From assembly GCA_019454045.1 (NCBI GenBank), contig SKCR01038129.1, forward strand, positions 1 through 64,000: DNA of 64,000 bases, given 5' to 3'. Within the stretch, counting starts at the first letter, position 1. Every line of letters begins with the position of its first letter. Source of the DNA: Zanthoxylum bungeanum. Lineage: Eukaryota; Streptophyta; Magnoliopsida; Sapindales; Rutaceae. This document shows, piece after piece, positions 1-12,557 of this stretch. The notes under the pieces are model-generated. The model was given only the letters and a program-made list of their open reading frames with translations, was not told where the DNA came from and searched no databases. A program made the translations under genes and the position numbers.

Positions 1-2231
1 CTGTTAGCCCTATTCATGGTGAAGTTAGTGGGCCCATATCTAGCTAGGCTAGATGTGAACATGAATATTTCGTGACCTTAACGAATGTGGCATCACGTTA
101 TGGTTATGTGTTTCTTTTGAAGAACACAGATCGGAAACCTTTTGAAGTTTCGACACGAAGTATATAAACAGATCGGCTATAGTATTATTCCGCCACGGTT
201 AGACCGTAATGGAAATTACTTAAGCAGTAAGTTTCATACGTACATGAAAGAGTATAGTATTCTTTCATATGAGGACTCCTCCCGAGACACGTCAGTTAGA
301 CGGTGTGTCCGAACTAAAAACCAAATTTTGTTGGACATGATAAGGTTTGTCACGAGTCGCTCTGAGCTACTATTTCCTTCTACAGGACATGTATTAACAG
401 TGCAAAACTTATTTAGAATAAGGTTCCATATAAATCTGTTTGACAGATATCATATAGGATATGAACAGGAAAGAAACGGGGTTTCTCATTCCTGATAATT
501 TGGGTGTGCCAGGCATAACGTTTGGTTTATACCAAACTAAGACCCAAATTGGATAAGTGCCAATATAGGTTATCCTAAGGGAAACCTTAAGTATAGTACT
601 TGTAAATCCCACATGAGAACAATGTAATTGTTGCTCACCATGCGGTTTTCCTGAGAGGAATACCGATATGCAGTGGTCAGTGGGAGGATAGTGATACTCG
701 ATGAAAATCGGAGTAACACTGTTCAAGGCACGAAGTCCTTAATGGAACACAAATAGTTCATCTATGATGAATCTATACCATTAATCTTCAAATACACAAG
801 AACTTAGTAGATCGGATAGAGTCAGAAAACAACCTAGGGTATGGGTTTCTGATCTCGCCCCATGAAGATGTCAATCTTATGGAGGTGTACCATCCGACTA
901 CGTTTAGAGGAAGTGATACGAGATATCGACTCCCTGTTATGGCAAAGTGCCATTGATCCGAAATGGATTTCATGTATAACAACTATTTTGGATACTAGTT
1001 GTTGTACCACAAGGCATTGTGCCTATTGGTACATTAAACGTCTTCAAGGAAGACATACATGGAAGGCAACATACCAACGTACAAAGCTGGGCTTTTGACG
1101 GAAATGTATCGTTATCAACATTGTGTTAATAACGGTTCAACCTTTTACCTGTTGCCATGGTAAATCCATTTTGAAGATGCTTGATGATAACTGTATATTT
1201 CATTTATGAAATGTGTCAGTTACAGATCAAAATCGCTTTCATGAAAAGGAAACCTTTTGGAGAATGTTTATAACATTCTGACGATTTTGTATAACCGACA
1301 AACAAGGTTTGCGGGTTATTCGATCCATGTTTGGATCATTGCAAGCATAAGGTTCTTGAAACTGACGTTTTGAAATAATCATAATGGTTTATGATTTGAC
1401 TCAAAACGAAATAATTCTTGTGTATATAAGGAGGTTAGTGGGAGAGCGCACTAACAGTGAAATTCCCATAATACAATGGAAAGCTTGGCTTTCATAGATA
1501 TTCTTTCAATAGAAATTCTCTCGTAGAATTCTGGGGAGTAACAACCTTTATTCAAGGAATAAAGATCTACTGGGATAGATTTGGAGTTGTTAACACTCTC
1601 TGGGAAATCGTACATTTAAAATGTACTTGTATTGGTGTCTCATACGCTTCAAGCATATGGAGTCACAATCGGGTTAATCCAAGTGATAGTCACTGGATTA
1701 AAGATTAAGAACATCTGTTAGTATCTTGAGAACTAAAGATGCTGTCTTAAACTATGGAGAAGAAAACTTGAAGTGACTGGGATCACCGCTACAAGTTTCC
1801 AAATGATTAAATACTACGGTACTATAAAGTTTGAATAACGGGACAGTGAGCTGGAAATATTCCAAGCAAGATAACTGTTGCCGAATAAACAACAAATACG
1901 GATACGGATTATTGCTGCAGCTGAGGCAGCAAAAGAAGCCATTTGGATCGAACATAAATCTAATTAGATTAGATATAGTTCTGTTAGCAGCTGAACTAGG
2001 TGTCAGCACAGGCTAAGGAATTAAAGGTCTCATCGACGATCCAGATATATACTTCTATATCATCTGATTCGTTCGGATCATACATCGTGGCGATGTGATG
2101 ATCGTGTAAATCACGTCAGACGATAATCGGAACAAATCCGCTGACGAAAACCTTTCCTCAGCATTTGAGCGAACCTACATAGTTCAAGTGTTGGAACACT
2201 TGAGTGACTCGCTACGTGCCAAGTGGGAGAT
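1..2231 (+). pseudogene. Decayed Copia pol region (integrase to RNase H), subfamily S1
   Basis: This is the 3' half of a Copia internal region; the element starts left of the window. It aligns by eye, in the same order, with the better preserved pol at 43069-46150: integrase core near 1-400, the linker and first RT part near 780-1120, and the RNase H end near 1830-2020, where the peptide NNGTVSWKYSKQ is still readable. No frame stays open for more than about 115 codons and stops are dense. The catalytic RT box is missing: the sequence jumps near 1440-1470. It shares a specific RNase H deletion (about 1990-2015) with three other copies in the window. The match to Copia is clear; no product can be made. 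Confidence 0.85.
2221..2230 (+). other. Polypurine tract of Copia element
   Basis: AAGTGGGAGA followed by TT and the LTR start TGTTGG. The same tract precedes every Copia 3' LTR in the window. In the family it primes plus-strand DNA synthesis. Confidence 0.85.
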
Positions 2232-3290
2232 TGTTGGATAATATGACCCATAGCGTCACTATTTGCACAGATCATTGTGTTGCTGTAGTAAATTAACTAT
2301 GTAACAAGGAAATTGCACTCTCATCATTTGTGATTAGATCACCATAGATATATAAATGAAGAGAGGTCCCTATGATTAGTTCCTAGATTGAGATGATATG
2401 AGACAGTATCAGTCCACGAAGGATTAATCATTAAATATCCCTAGCCGTAGTATTATCGAGACTGGACATCGATAATGCGGAATAGGCTAGTATTGCACTT
2501 GTGCGCGTTGTGAGGGCACAACGGCATAGTTCTCATATATATAAGTGTTGGAGACTTATGCAAGTGCGATAGGAGGTCGTGTTTCACACGATGGTACGGG
2601 AAACAGCTTCGCTCTGGATAGACCCCTCGGAATCCCATTGGTATTATGACTATGTGTCTATGGGAGGCCGAAGTCAAGGTAGGTGTGTATAGTCTTAACC
2701 TGAGACTTGCATCGCTAATACTTACGATATCGATAAACTTTGGTTTTGGTGGTTGGGGACCCTGACCAGGTTCTGTGTCTACCACTTCTGGGTTTATCAG
2801 AGAGTCGTAGAGTATTGGGTGTGATGTCGAGACGGAAGTATCACTCCAGTCATATTGGAGATGATGTCACGCAGGATACGGTATTAGTGCTCTTAAGTGA
2901 TGTGCATCCAATCGTGATATTATGACCAGGTCATGAATATCCGATTATAGAGACTAGTTACCAGACATCCGATATGTGTTTCGGACGGGGCAGACACTTA
3001 TCCAGCCCCAGCCCTAACACGTGACTATCCGATACTGGGCCGATGCGCACAATACGATTGTATACTACGCTTGATATAGATCTAAATATTCTTAAAAGGA
3101 TATGTCCGGAAAATTGGGTAGACTTGGTACTTTGCTAGGAGTAGACCTTGTCTCGTAAATCGGTAGAACGTAGTACTTGGTACGTACGTGATTCGGTTAC
3201 ACCGACGACCGTATTTACTGCCAAATTATCTGGAGATCTCATGGGTCGCTTCCCGATAATGCACCGATGACGCATAACTCGCACTCATTA

Positions 3291-3565
3291 ATAATCTGGG
3301 ATTATACAGAAGAAAGAGAAAATTAATCTGGGATTAATTACGGAGATATTTTATCTCGGATAAAATATCGTCTAAAGAGAGAGAATGTTTAATTTAGAAT
3401 TAATCGATTAAATTAATATATTCGATATATTAAACAAAATTAGATTTTAATTCGGGCGAACGAATTAATTTAGAATTAATTCGTTAGCGATGTGAATAGT
3501 GAATTCGCTAGGCGTGATCACTTAATTGCGACGCGACGGAAAAATCGTTAATTTAGAATTAACGA
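3291..3565 (+). other. Chain of eight triloop palindromes in LTR U3
   Basis: Eight inverted repeats, each with a 3-base centre. H1 3291-3305 (ATAATC/GATTAT), H2 3321-3339 (AATTAATC/GATTAATT), H3 3345-3369 (11-bp arms GATATTTTATC), H4 3389-3403, H5 3413-3433 (TTAATATAT), H6 3436-3448, H7 3461-3483 (10-bp arms CGAATTAATT), H8 3545-3565 (9-bp arms TCGTTAATT). Spacers are tgg, tgg, tcg, tag, tcg, tag, tag, tag. Equivalent chains lie at 6129-6426, 23124-23424, 31126-31426, 41773-42017, 49834-50102, 61000-61186 and 61947-62263. Confidence 0.85.
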
Positions 3566-3881
3566 ACCCGAGCCCGAGTGTGATTGCGAGCGCATTCGTA
3601 TTTAGAATTCGAGTGCGGCGACGCAAGTCACATCAAGCGTCAAATCAATCGTCACATCAAGCGTCAAATCAAGCGTCACTTTGAGTGATGTGACATTTGA
3701 TTGATTGATGTGAGTGATTGATTGATTGAAAAGACTTGACACATGACATAAAGTGGATTTGACTTGAATGACATGTGAATAGTGATGTAAGTAGGTGAAA
3801 TAGTAAATTGTGAAGACTTTTACCATTTAATTTATTAGATAAATGTTTTGGTAATTGTTTTTAATATATTTTCTAGGAAAA

Positions 3882-3890
3882 TATATAAAG
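3882..3890 (+). promoter_or_regulatory. LTR TATA box
   Basis: TATATAAAG about 440 bases before the LTR end. The same box occurs at the matching place in the LTRs at 22070 (23722-23732) and 30082 (about 31726-31736). It is followed by CT-rich sequence as expected at a plant transcription start. The role as the element promoter is inferred from position and conservation. Confidence 0.55.
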
Positions 3891-4324
3891 CATTTTGGTA
3901 AATGGTTTACCAAGTCTTCTCACAATTTTTCATCTCCTTCTCTCTCACTTATCTCACGCCCAAGGGGCCATATTTCTTCTTCTGTAACAGCTCAAAACCG
4001 TGAGCTTAGGGGAAGCAATGAGTGACTTTCATTTGATGAAATCAAGTGCTAGCACACTTGCGAACATTGCGAAGGTGTTAGGGAGGTTCACCCATGAGGC
4101 GGGACTCATCCGACGAAGTTTGGAGCTCCGTTTTGAGATCCGAAACTGCCAAGACAGTGAGCATGGACTGCAGTGAATGGCGCCACTTGACAGTGAGTTT
4201 TTGGCTTCGATTCGCCTCCAAATCGACTCAACCGATCGATGTGAGTATTCCGCTACCTCCGTTGATGTGTTCACACATGATTTCATGCATTGATTTGATC
4301 TTGGGACCTAATAGAAACTCAACA

Positions 4325-5099
4325 CTTATGGTCATCTATGCCTATGAGGTAGGCTCTATCAAGGCAACTCCCTTATCTGGTGTCATTTGAGAATTTGAAG
4401 ACTAAATAGTTTAAGGTTTTATCTCTATCGGATTGTTAGAGGTAATGTAAGTAACCGTTCCTGTTTTTGTACTTGAGGGTTGGGTCGGGGTTTGGGTATC
4501 TGGAGTGCTTTAAATCTTTTTTGACATCTAGGTCCATTAGAGCCCTCAATACTATTCTTGGGGGGAAACTTATTATCTCTAAGAAGATTTCAAAGACTAT
4601 TGGGTACATACGAAGAGATTTCCTGATGAGGGAAGAAATCTTATATTTACCAAACAATTCTAATACTTGCTGGGGCTTTACTATTCTCTTGGCTAACATA
4701 GATTCATGTACTGGTCTGATTCTATATCATTTATTTCTTACTTATCATAAATAGGCATTCCTATACCCTTTTTCCTTACTTCTCTCCTAGCTTTACCTCT
4801 CTTTTTCTGCTCTCTCGGATAACTTTCTTTGGAACTCACTATCTGGTTTTCTAACTTATACTGAACTTTGGAAAGTAATCTCAGAGTATTATGAAATGAT
4901 CTTTAACTAGAGTGAGGAAAAAATGATTCAAATAGCTTGGGAATACTTACTAACCTTACTGTAAAGTTTTACTCGAGGATCGAATACTGGAGAGGTAGTG
5001 CCTCATATACGGGTATCTCAGACATACTGTGTATATAAGACCTCATCACTCTACCCACTGTAGTCACTGACTTCCTAGACCATGATCTGATACCATCTT
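4325..5099 (-). mobile_element. Remnant of minus-strand LTR element, leader with primer site
   Basis: On the minus strand an LTR end (...GATGTTACA, plus-strand 5100) is followed by a primer site complementary to initiator tRNA-Met. The plus-strand text CCATGATCTGATACCA (5080-5095) differs by one base from the expected complement. The rest (4325-5079) should be the leader of that element. It has short open frames on both strands (about 87-95 codons, 4436-4754) that I do not recognise. The left end abuts the Copia LTR end at 4324. Confidence 0.5.
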
Positions 5100-5400
5100 T
5101 GTAACATCCCCGATCTGGGAGATGTTACCGGCAGAGGATAGCAGTGCTAACCCCATTAGCCTCTAACTTCTCGACTGTATTCTAAGCTACTCAAATGTAA
5201 AGTTCATGCATGAAGACCACAACCCGACTTATTAATATAAAATATTTTGTCTCTCATGACTTTATACTTAAATACTTTTCTTTTACAACATTTACAGGTA
5301 CTCAAAATGACTTATAATACAATGTATACATGCAACTCTTACTTTGACTCTGACTGGACTTTCATGCTATCTGACTCTGAACTGGTGGACTCCATCCATA
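5100..5400 (-). repeat. Truncated LTR of Tekay/Del-like type
   Basis: The plus strand begins TGTAACATCCCCGATCTGGG, which reads as the 3' end of a minus-strand LTR next to the primer site at 5080-5095. TGTAAC-type termini are usual for Tekay/Del chromovirus LTRs. Only 301 bases remain before the Copia LTR that starts at 5401. The family assignment rests on the ends only. Confidence 0.4.
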
Positions 5401-7481
5401 TGTTGGTTTAAATCTAGGTCCCAAGATCATAACAAGCATGAAAAACAAGTGTGAATACATCAAAGGAGATAGCAGAATACTCACATCGATCGGTTGAGAC
5501 GAATTGATGAAGAACAAAAATGATTTTGGTCCTTCAAAGTCACGCCCACTGCATGCAGTCCACCGCTCAAAAATTTCAATTTTGAGTCTTCAAGAATCCA
5601 AGAAACCAAGCTCCAAGCTTCGTCATTTGATTCCCGGCTCATGGGTGGGTTCCCTAACACCTTCGTATGCTTCTTAAGTGTGCTAGCAGCTTGAGTTTTT
5701 CCACAAAACCCAATAATTTCTTCCCATTGCTCACTGTTTTTGAGCAAACCAGAAACTGAAAAATGCCCTAAGGGCGTGAGGAAGAAAGAGAATAGGAGAG
5801 AGAGAGAGTTGTGTTAAATTGATACAAATGTGTAAATCATTTACTATATATATATTTTCTAAATAAATAAAATGATTTACCATTTAATTTAACTTCCAAA
5901 AAGTCAAATTAATCAACTTTAAACACTTTGAGTGTTCCACACTCAAGCATCAAAATCCATCAAGTCATATCAACTTTAAAAAAGTGACATGTTGTCAAGT
6001 CACATCACTCAAAGTGACAAGTGATTTGATGCTTGATGCGACTAATGATTTGACGCTTGATGTGATTTGCGTGTCGCATTCAAATTTGAAATGCGAATGC
6101 GCTCGCAATCACTCTCGGGCTCGAGTTCGCTAATTCCTAATTAGCAAATTTTCCGTTGCGTCGTAATTAAATGATTACGCCTAGTGAATTCACTATTCAT
6201 GTCGCTAACGAATTAATTCTAAATTAATTCGTTCCCCCGAATTAAAATCTAATTTTAATTCCGCGTCGAAATCCACTTTCGTTTAATATATCAAATATAT
6301 TAATTTACCGATTAATTCCAAATTAATCGTTTTCTCTCTTCAGATGATATTTTATCCCAGATAAAATATCTCCGTAATTAATCCCAGATTAACTTTCTCT
6401 CTCTACTAATTAATCCCAGATTAATTTAGAGTGCGAGTCATACGTCATTGGTGAATCATTGGGAAGCGACCCATGAGATCCCCAGATATGTTGGCACTAA
6501 ATACGGTCGTCGGACTATCCGAACACGTACGTACCAAGTACTACGTTTTACCGATTCACAAGACAAGGTTAGCTTCTAGCAAAGCGCCATGCCTACCCAA
6601 TTCTCCGGAAATATCCGTACAGGAATATGTGATCTATATCAGGCGTAGTATACATCGTATAGTGTATATCGGTCCAGTATCGGATGGTCACGTGCTGGGC
6701 CTGGGGCTTGAGTTGTGTCTGCCCTGTACGAAGCACATGTCGGATGTCTGGTAACTAGTCTCTATAATCAGATATACATGACCTAGTCATAATATCCCGA
6801 TGGCCGCGCAGCACTTAAGAGCACTAATACCGTATCCTGCGTGACATCATCTCCAATATGACTAGAATGATACTTCCGTCTTGACATCACACCCAATACT
6901 CTACGATTCTCAATATACCTAGTATCGGCGTACACATAACCGGTTAAAGCCCTGGATGACCTCAACCAAAGTATATTGATTGTCGTAAGTATTAGCGGTG
7001 CAAGTCTCAGGTTAAAACCAAATACACCTACCCTGATGTCGGACTCCCATAGACACATAGTCAAACTACCAATGGGATTCCGAGGGGGTCTATCCAGAGC
7101 GAATCTGTTTCCCGTACCATCGGTGAAACACAACCTCCTACTACACTTGCATGAGTATCATATACCCAAATATATGAGAACTATGCCGTTGTGCCCTCAC
7201 AACGCGCACAAGTGCAATACTAGTCTTTTACTTATTTATCAATGTCCAATCTCGATAATACTCTGACTAGGGATTTTTAATGATTTATCCTTCGTTGATT
7301 GATACTGTCTCATATCATTCTCAATCAAGGAACAAATCATAAGGACCTCCTATCATTTATATATCTAAGGTGATCTAATCACAAATGATAAGAGAGAAAT
7401 CTCCTTTGTCACATAGTTAATTTGTACAACAACACCATGATCTGTACAAATAGTGACACTATGGGTCATAACTGTCTAACA
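5401..7481 (-). repeat. Copia 3' LTR, subfamily S1 (2081 bp, minus strand)
   Basis: The plus-strand text runs from TGTTGGTTTAAATCTAGGTC to GTCATAACTGTCTAACA, the reverse complement of the LTR at 2232-4324. A polypurine tract on the minus strand borders it at 7482-7492. The palindrome chain is at 6129-6426 and includes 11-bp arms at 6345-6369 and 10-bp arms with a 3-base centre. The left flank CCATA would be the target duplication, but the other end of the element is missing. Confidence 0.9.
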
Positions 7482-10400
7482 ATCTCCCACTTGGCCTATA
7501 GCCAGTCACTCGAGTGCCTAAAACTCGAACTATGTACGGTTGGATCAAATTGCTGAGAAAAGCTTTCGTCAGCGGACTTACATGATTATCGTCTGACGCG
7601 GTTTATATGATCATCACATCACCACGATGTATGATCCGAACGAATCAGATGAATATCGAAGTATTTATCTGGATCGTTGATGAGACCATTAATTCTTTAG
7701 CCTGCGCTGACGCCTAGCTCAGCTGCTAACAGAACTATATCTAATCTAATTAGATTTATTATCGACCCAAATGGCTTCTATTGCTGCATCAGCTGCAGTA
7801 ATAATCCGCATTTATTGTTTATTCGATAACAGTATCTTGCTTGGAAGCTTTCCAGCTCACTATACCGTTATTCAAATTGTATAGTACCGTTTGTGACTTT
7901 TAGTCGTTTTATCGGTTTGGAAACTTGCAGTAGTGATCCCAGTCACTTCAAGTTCTCATTCTCCACAGATTAAGACAGCATCCTTAGATCTCTAAGGTTC
8001 TAACGGATGTTCTTAACATCAATCCAGTGACTATCACTTGGATTGGCCTGATCGTGAATCCATATGCTCAAAGCGTATGAGACATCAGGTCACGTACATT
8101 TTTCAATGTACGAATTCTCGCAAAGTTTTAACAACTTAATCTATCCCAGTAGATCTTTATTCCTAGAATAAAGGTTGTTACTCCCAAGAATTCTACGGAG
8201 AATTTTCTCGAAAGCCAGGCTTTCGCCGATTGTTATTTATGGAATTTCATTTCCAAGAAATGATATATGTTATCATTATTTATATGACAGTCACTGTAAG
8301 TGAGCTCCCACTAACCTCATTATACATATACACAAGAATCATATTCGTTTTGAACTAAATCATACACTATTATGATTACATCAAAACGTTGTTTACTGGT
8401 TTTAGTACGACAAAATCGTCAGGATGTTATAAACATCCTCCAAAAGGTTTCCGTTTAAGGAAAACGATTTTGATCTTTAACTGACACATTTCATAATGAA
8501 ACGTGCAGCTACAACAAGCATTATCCAAATGGATTTGCCATGGCAACAGGTAAAAGGTTGAACCGTAATCAACACAATGTTGATAACGATACCTTTCCGA
8601 TACAAGCCTAGCTTTGTACGTTGGTATGTTTCCTTCCATGTATGTCTTCCTTGAAGACTTATATAGTACCAATAGGCACAATGCCTTACTATACTTCAAC
8701 TAGTATCCAATCATAGTTGTTATACATGGAATCCATTTCGGACTCATGGCACTTTTCCATAAAAGGGAGTCGATACCTTGTATCACTTCCTAAAACGTAG
8801 TCGGTTTGTCTTCCTTAATAAGATTGACATCTTTATGAGGTGACATCAGAAACCCATACCCCAGGTTGTTTTCTGATTCACTCCGATCTACGCGGTTCTT
8901 GTGTATTCGAAGATTACTGGTATAGTTTCATCCTTGATGAACTATTTGTGTTCCATTAAGGACTTCGTGCCTTGAAAAGTATCACTCCAATTTTCATCGA
9001 GTTTTACTGTCCTCCCACTTACCACTGCATATCGGTATTCCTCTAAGGAAGACCGCATGGTGAGCAACAATTACAATTGTTCTCTTGTGAGTTGTATAAG
9101 TACTATACTTATGGTTTTCCCTAGGATAAACTACATTTGGCACTTATCCGATTTAGGTTTTAGTTTGGTATCATCCAAACATATGCCCAGCATACCCAAA
9201 TCTACAGGAATGTGAAACCTAGTTTCTTTCCCGTTCATATCCAATATGAATTCTGTCATATAGATTTTTATGGACCCTTATTCTAAATAAGTTTTGCACC
9301 GTTAATGCATATCCGTTGAAGGAAACGATAGCTCAGAGCGACTCATGATAAACCTTATCATGTCCAACAAAATTCGGTTTCTCCGTACGGACACACCGTC
9401 AAACTGACGTGTCTCGGGAGGAGTGCTCATTTGGAAGAATACTATACTCTTTCAAGTATATGTGAAACTTATTGCTTAAGTATTTTCCTTTACGGTCTTA
9501 CCGTGACGGTTTAATACTTTAGCCGATCTGTTTGTCTATTTCGTGTCGAAAATCTAAAAGTTTCGGATTTGTGTTCTTTAAAAGAAACACATAACCATAA
9601 CGCGATGTCACATCCGTATAGGTCACGAAATATTCATATCCACATCTAGCCTAGCTAGACATGGGCCCACTTGCTTCACTATGAACTAGGGCTAACAGAT
9701 CTGCGGCATTTACACTTTTACCAAGTAAATAGTATCTTAGGCACTTTGCCCAATAAACTAGATTCGTAGACTTAATTTGATTGGAATCAAATCAGTCCTA
9801 ATACCCACTCTTCAAAAGTGCGGATATACGATTCTTGTTTGATTGTGTCCCAGACAACAACGTCACAATTAGTTTCATCTGATAAAATTTGTTTGAGCTA
9901 TTTGTTTGTCTATTTCATATGTTTGAGATATTATTTATATTCAAAATATAAATACTGTTATTCACATCTAATGTGTTTATCTTAATATCATTTTTATGTA
10001 ATAAAACACTTTAGTGTCCTAGAACATAAAGGTTCACCCGCAACGGGTTAAACACTGATATAGAGATAATGTATCTAGTCAAACTAGTTACATTATAACA
10101 GTTTCCTAATTTAAGTACATACCCAAATGTAGTTCATAAACTTAGGTATCTACGGTTAAAACAGCGACTTACGTCCCGTTTCCCATTTGCAGATTAATCT
10201 CAGCTTGAAGTTAGTATCCTGCTCACAGCAGATTCTGAACATCAATCCATATATTTTATGTACCACACTAAGTATTTTAAAATCCAATTTTAATACTAGT
10301 AATGGACATAATTTTGATAAACATTCTTAAAGTTAGAGCCTTTCCCTTTCTTTAATTCCTTCGTGTCTGCCATATCCAAACGTCAGTCACTTTAGGATAT

Positions 10401-11287
10401 GTCATTTATCTTTCCAAAAGATTATAATGATTTTGCCTTTGCCCCTTTTTAACATTTTAGAAGATTTTGGCCTAGCCTCGGCCTTCTAGAATGTCGAAGT
10501 AAGGTGCGCCTTGCATAATTGTAAAGTTTGACTTTGTCTCTTTGAGATTTGTCATTAATTCCCCAAGAATTATTAATTGCAATTTTAATACTTCTTAAAT
10601 CTAAACATAGATTATGACAAGTATATAGGATTAAACACTAAAGTCATCATCACATAAATCTTCCAAAGATTATGCTCTACTATTTGCTTAATTCTGGGCT
10701 AAGGCATAATGGGTTATTTTATCAAATAAATTAACTTATTATTTATTTCTAGGACCATCCTGAAATTTAATTCCAAATTTGATAATTAAACTATTTAAAT
10801 ATTTTAATCCAAGATTATATTTAAATGTCCAATCTTTCAATTACATCTTGATTTTAATAGTCCAACTATTTAATCAATTATTTCAGGTACTATTTATTAT
10901 AATGATTACAATAATCCAATTATTTAATCAACTATAATATTAATTCAATTATATTGATTACTATAATCCAATTATAAAATCAACTATTTATTGAATTTGT
11001 TTGAATATAGTCCGACTAAATTAAAACAACATTAAATATTAGTCTAACTAATACTTTTAATTATTTGACGAGTGATATTTGTTTGAGCGTGTATGGCAAG
11101 TAATTGAACAAATATTACAAATTCAATTCTTGGTTCCCACTATTTTTCGGCGAGCCTCTAACCCTCTGTCGAGTACTCGGGAAACCGTGTTTCCTAGTGG
11201 GCTAGGATCCCGTTAAATATCACACAATCTTGACTTTGGCCAACAAATTGTATGATAATTAACTAGTTAGATCTCTAAGATCAATTG
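7482..11287 (-). pseudogene. Decayed Copia internal region, subfamily S1, cut off in leader
   Basis: Minus-strand order from right to left: leader remnant (about 11050-11287), gag remnant (about 10400-10560), protease/integrase (about 9300-10200), RT (about 8200-8900), RNase H (about 7680-7980). No coding frame survives. It carries the S1 lesions: the RNase H deletion at 7690-7735, the broken RT box near 8255-8290, and a gag scrap with GACAAAGTCAAACTTTGC. An AT-rich degenerate tandem stretch lies at about 10790-11060. Homology to the leader of 22070-32211 stops at 11287, where segment A begins, so the 5' LTR is lost. Confidence 0.8.
11136..11201 (-). other. Conserved leader stem-loop upstream of gag
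   Basis: Closing arms CCCACTA (11136-11142) and TAGTGGG (11195-11201) enclose a perfect 10-base palindrome CGAGTACTCG (11170-11179) and a small hairpin GGAAAC-cgt-GTTTCC (11180-11194). The same arrangement occurs at 26409-26474 and 47199-47264. Its place just before gag suggests an RNA packaging or dimerisation structure; that role is inference. Confidence 0.6.
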
Positions 11288-12557
11288 TTTCGGTCAGTGG
11301 GATTGGGTCGGTGTGTCTTGTGATCTGTGTGAGTGTGTGTGAAGTCTAGGGTCGTGCAAGGTGTAAGTGTCATATGAAAAAGGGCGATAGGGTTCTTTGA
11401 TTTGCTTCTACCGTGAGTGTCTAGGTTAAAAGTGTGATGGTGCCGTGAGAGATTGAGAGTGTGTGCATGACATGTGTCTTTGTGCGGTATGTTTTGGTCA
11501 GTCTGTAATCGGCTTGAGAGAAGAATCAAGATGGAAGAGAGAGGTGATGGTTAAGGTTTATTTTTGTTTTGGTTCCCTGATGGTGCCGAGTGTCTAGGGT
11601 TTTTATTTGTTTTTGTTTGGTGATGGAAGGGTTACGGTTTTCGTGTTGGTGTGGGATTCAGTGGTATTTATTGCTTTGTTATTTCTTGGTGAGGGGTTCT
11701 AGGGTTTGTGTGTTTATGTTTCATGTGGCTACTAGGGTTATTTGGTGATGTTTGATTCGGCTGGGGGTTGGATTTTTTTGCTTTGTTTGTGTCGGTTATG
11801 AACAGTGAATATCTTTTATTGTAGTGAGTGTGTTTGATCAACAAAGTGAGAGAGAGAGAGCTTGATATTTCGGGAGAAGGGAGCGTGAAGAAGGAATAAA
11901 TTAGAGTTTCTCCTTGTATTGTTGTTTTTGGTGAAAGGCCGATTTGTGGCTCTGTGGGTGGAGTTTGTTTACGTGAAGGGTGAAAAGTCTAGGTTTATGT
12001 GTATGTTGTTTACATGATTTATGAGAGATGGGTCTCCGTCTTTTATTGATGAGAGATGAGAGAGCTGAGCATTTGTTTTGTGTTTTTTTCTTTTTTGTAG
12101 AGAGAGGAGTGAGGGGCAAGAGGTATAAAAAAAATGGCGAGAGAGAGAGATGAGAGACCCGAGAACTGAGATTAGGGTTTTTTGTTATATCGTGAGTTCT
12201 GTTGGAGAAGAGGAAAGGGGAGGCCGTGTGAAAAATGGAGAGAAAGAGCCTTCTTTAGGGTTTAGAAGTGTTATATTTTTTATAGTTGCAAGCTAGGGTT
12301 AGGGTTTCTATTATTTTGGAGAGGGCTTAGGTGTGTGGGCCTTGTGAGTTACATGAGCTTTGGATGGGTTGCGGGGGTTTTGGGCCGAGGTTAATGTTTA
12401 AAACATGAATTAACTAAGCGAACCTGAGGCTAACAAGTGAGTTTAAATTTGATGATGTATTAATTTTTTGGAATTTTCCCTTCCGACATTCGTATCCCGC
12501 GACTTTCTTGAATTATCGGCTAGTGCCTCCATACGAGGCTCGCATTGGGCTTTTTGT
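11288..12557 (+). repeat. Segment A, copy 1 of macro-tandem repeat
   Basis: GT-rich non-coding DNA starting TTTCGGTCAGTGGGATTGGG and ending at ...CAGTGTCTACA. Close copies lie at 19345-20633 and 36385-37661. It contains GA microsatellites (near 11853 and 12139) and at least six telo-box-like TAGGGTTT words. An 82-codon minus-strand frame (11281-11529) is also open in copy 2 but not in copy 3, so I do not call it a gene. Copy 3 stops within a few bases of the CTACA end, which hints that A may be the 3' end of a long LTR. Confidence 0.7.

Larger units (their letters stand above)
2232..4324 (+). repeat. Copia 3' LTR, subfamily S1 (2093 bp)
   Basis: Starts TGTTGGATAATATGACC directly after the polypurine tract and ends GAAACTCAACA, giving TG...CA termini. 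It aligns along its whole length with the LTRs at 5401, 22070, 30082 and 61198. U3 is long (about 1.65 kb), with a TATA box near 3882. A run of short palindromes occupies 3291-3565, and a short tandem motif (GTCACATCAAGCGTCAAATC) is repeated about 3630-3680. The partner 5' LTR lies outside the window, so age and target duplication cannot be judged. Confidence 0.9.

Noticed and set aside
5080..5095. tRNA gene fragment
   Set aside because: Only 16 bases complementary to the 3' end of initiator tRNA-Met, directly at an LTR edge: a primer binding site, not a gene.
11281..11529. Minus-strand 82-codon frame also open in 19321-19587
   Set aside because: Histidine/threonine-rich by-product of GT-rich DNA, disrupted in the third A copy, no recognisable domain.
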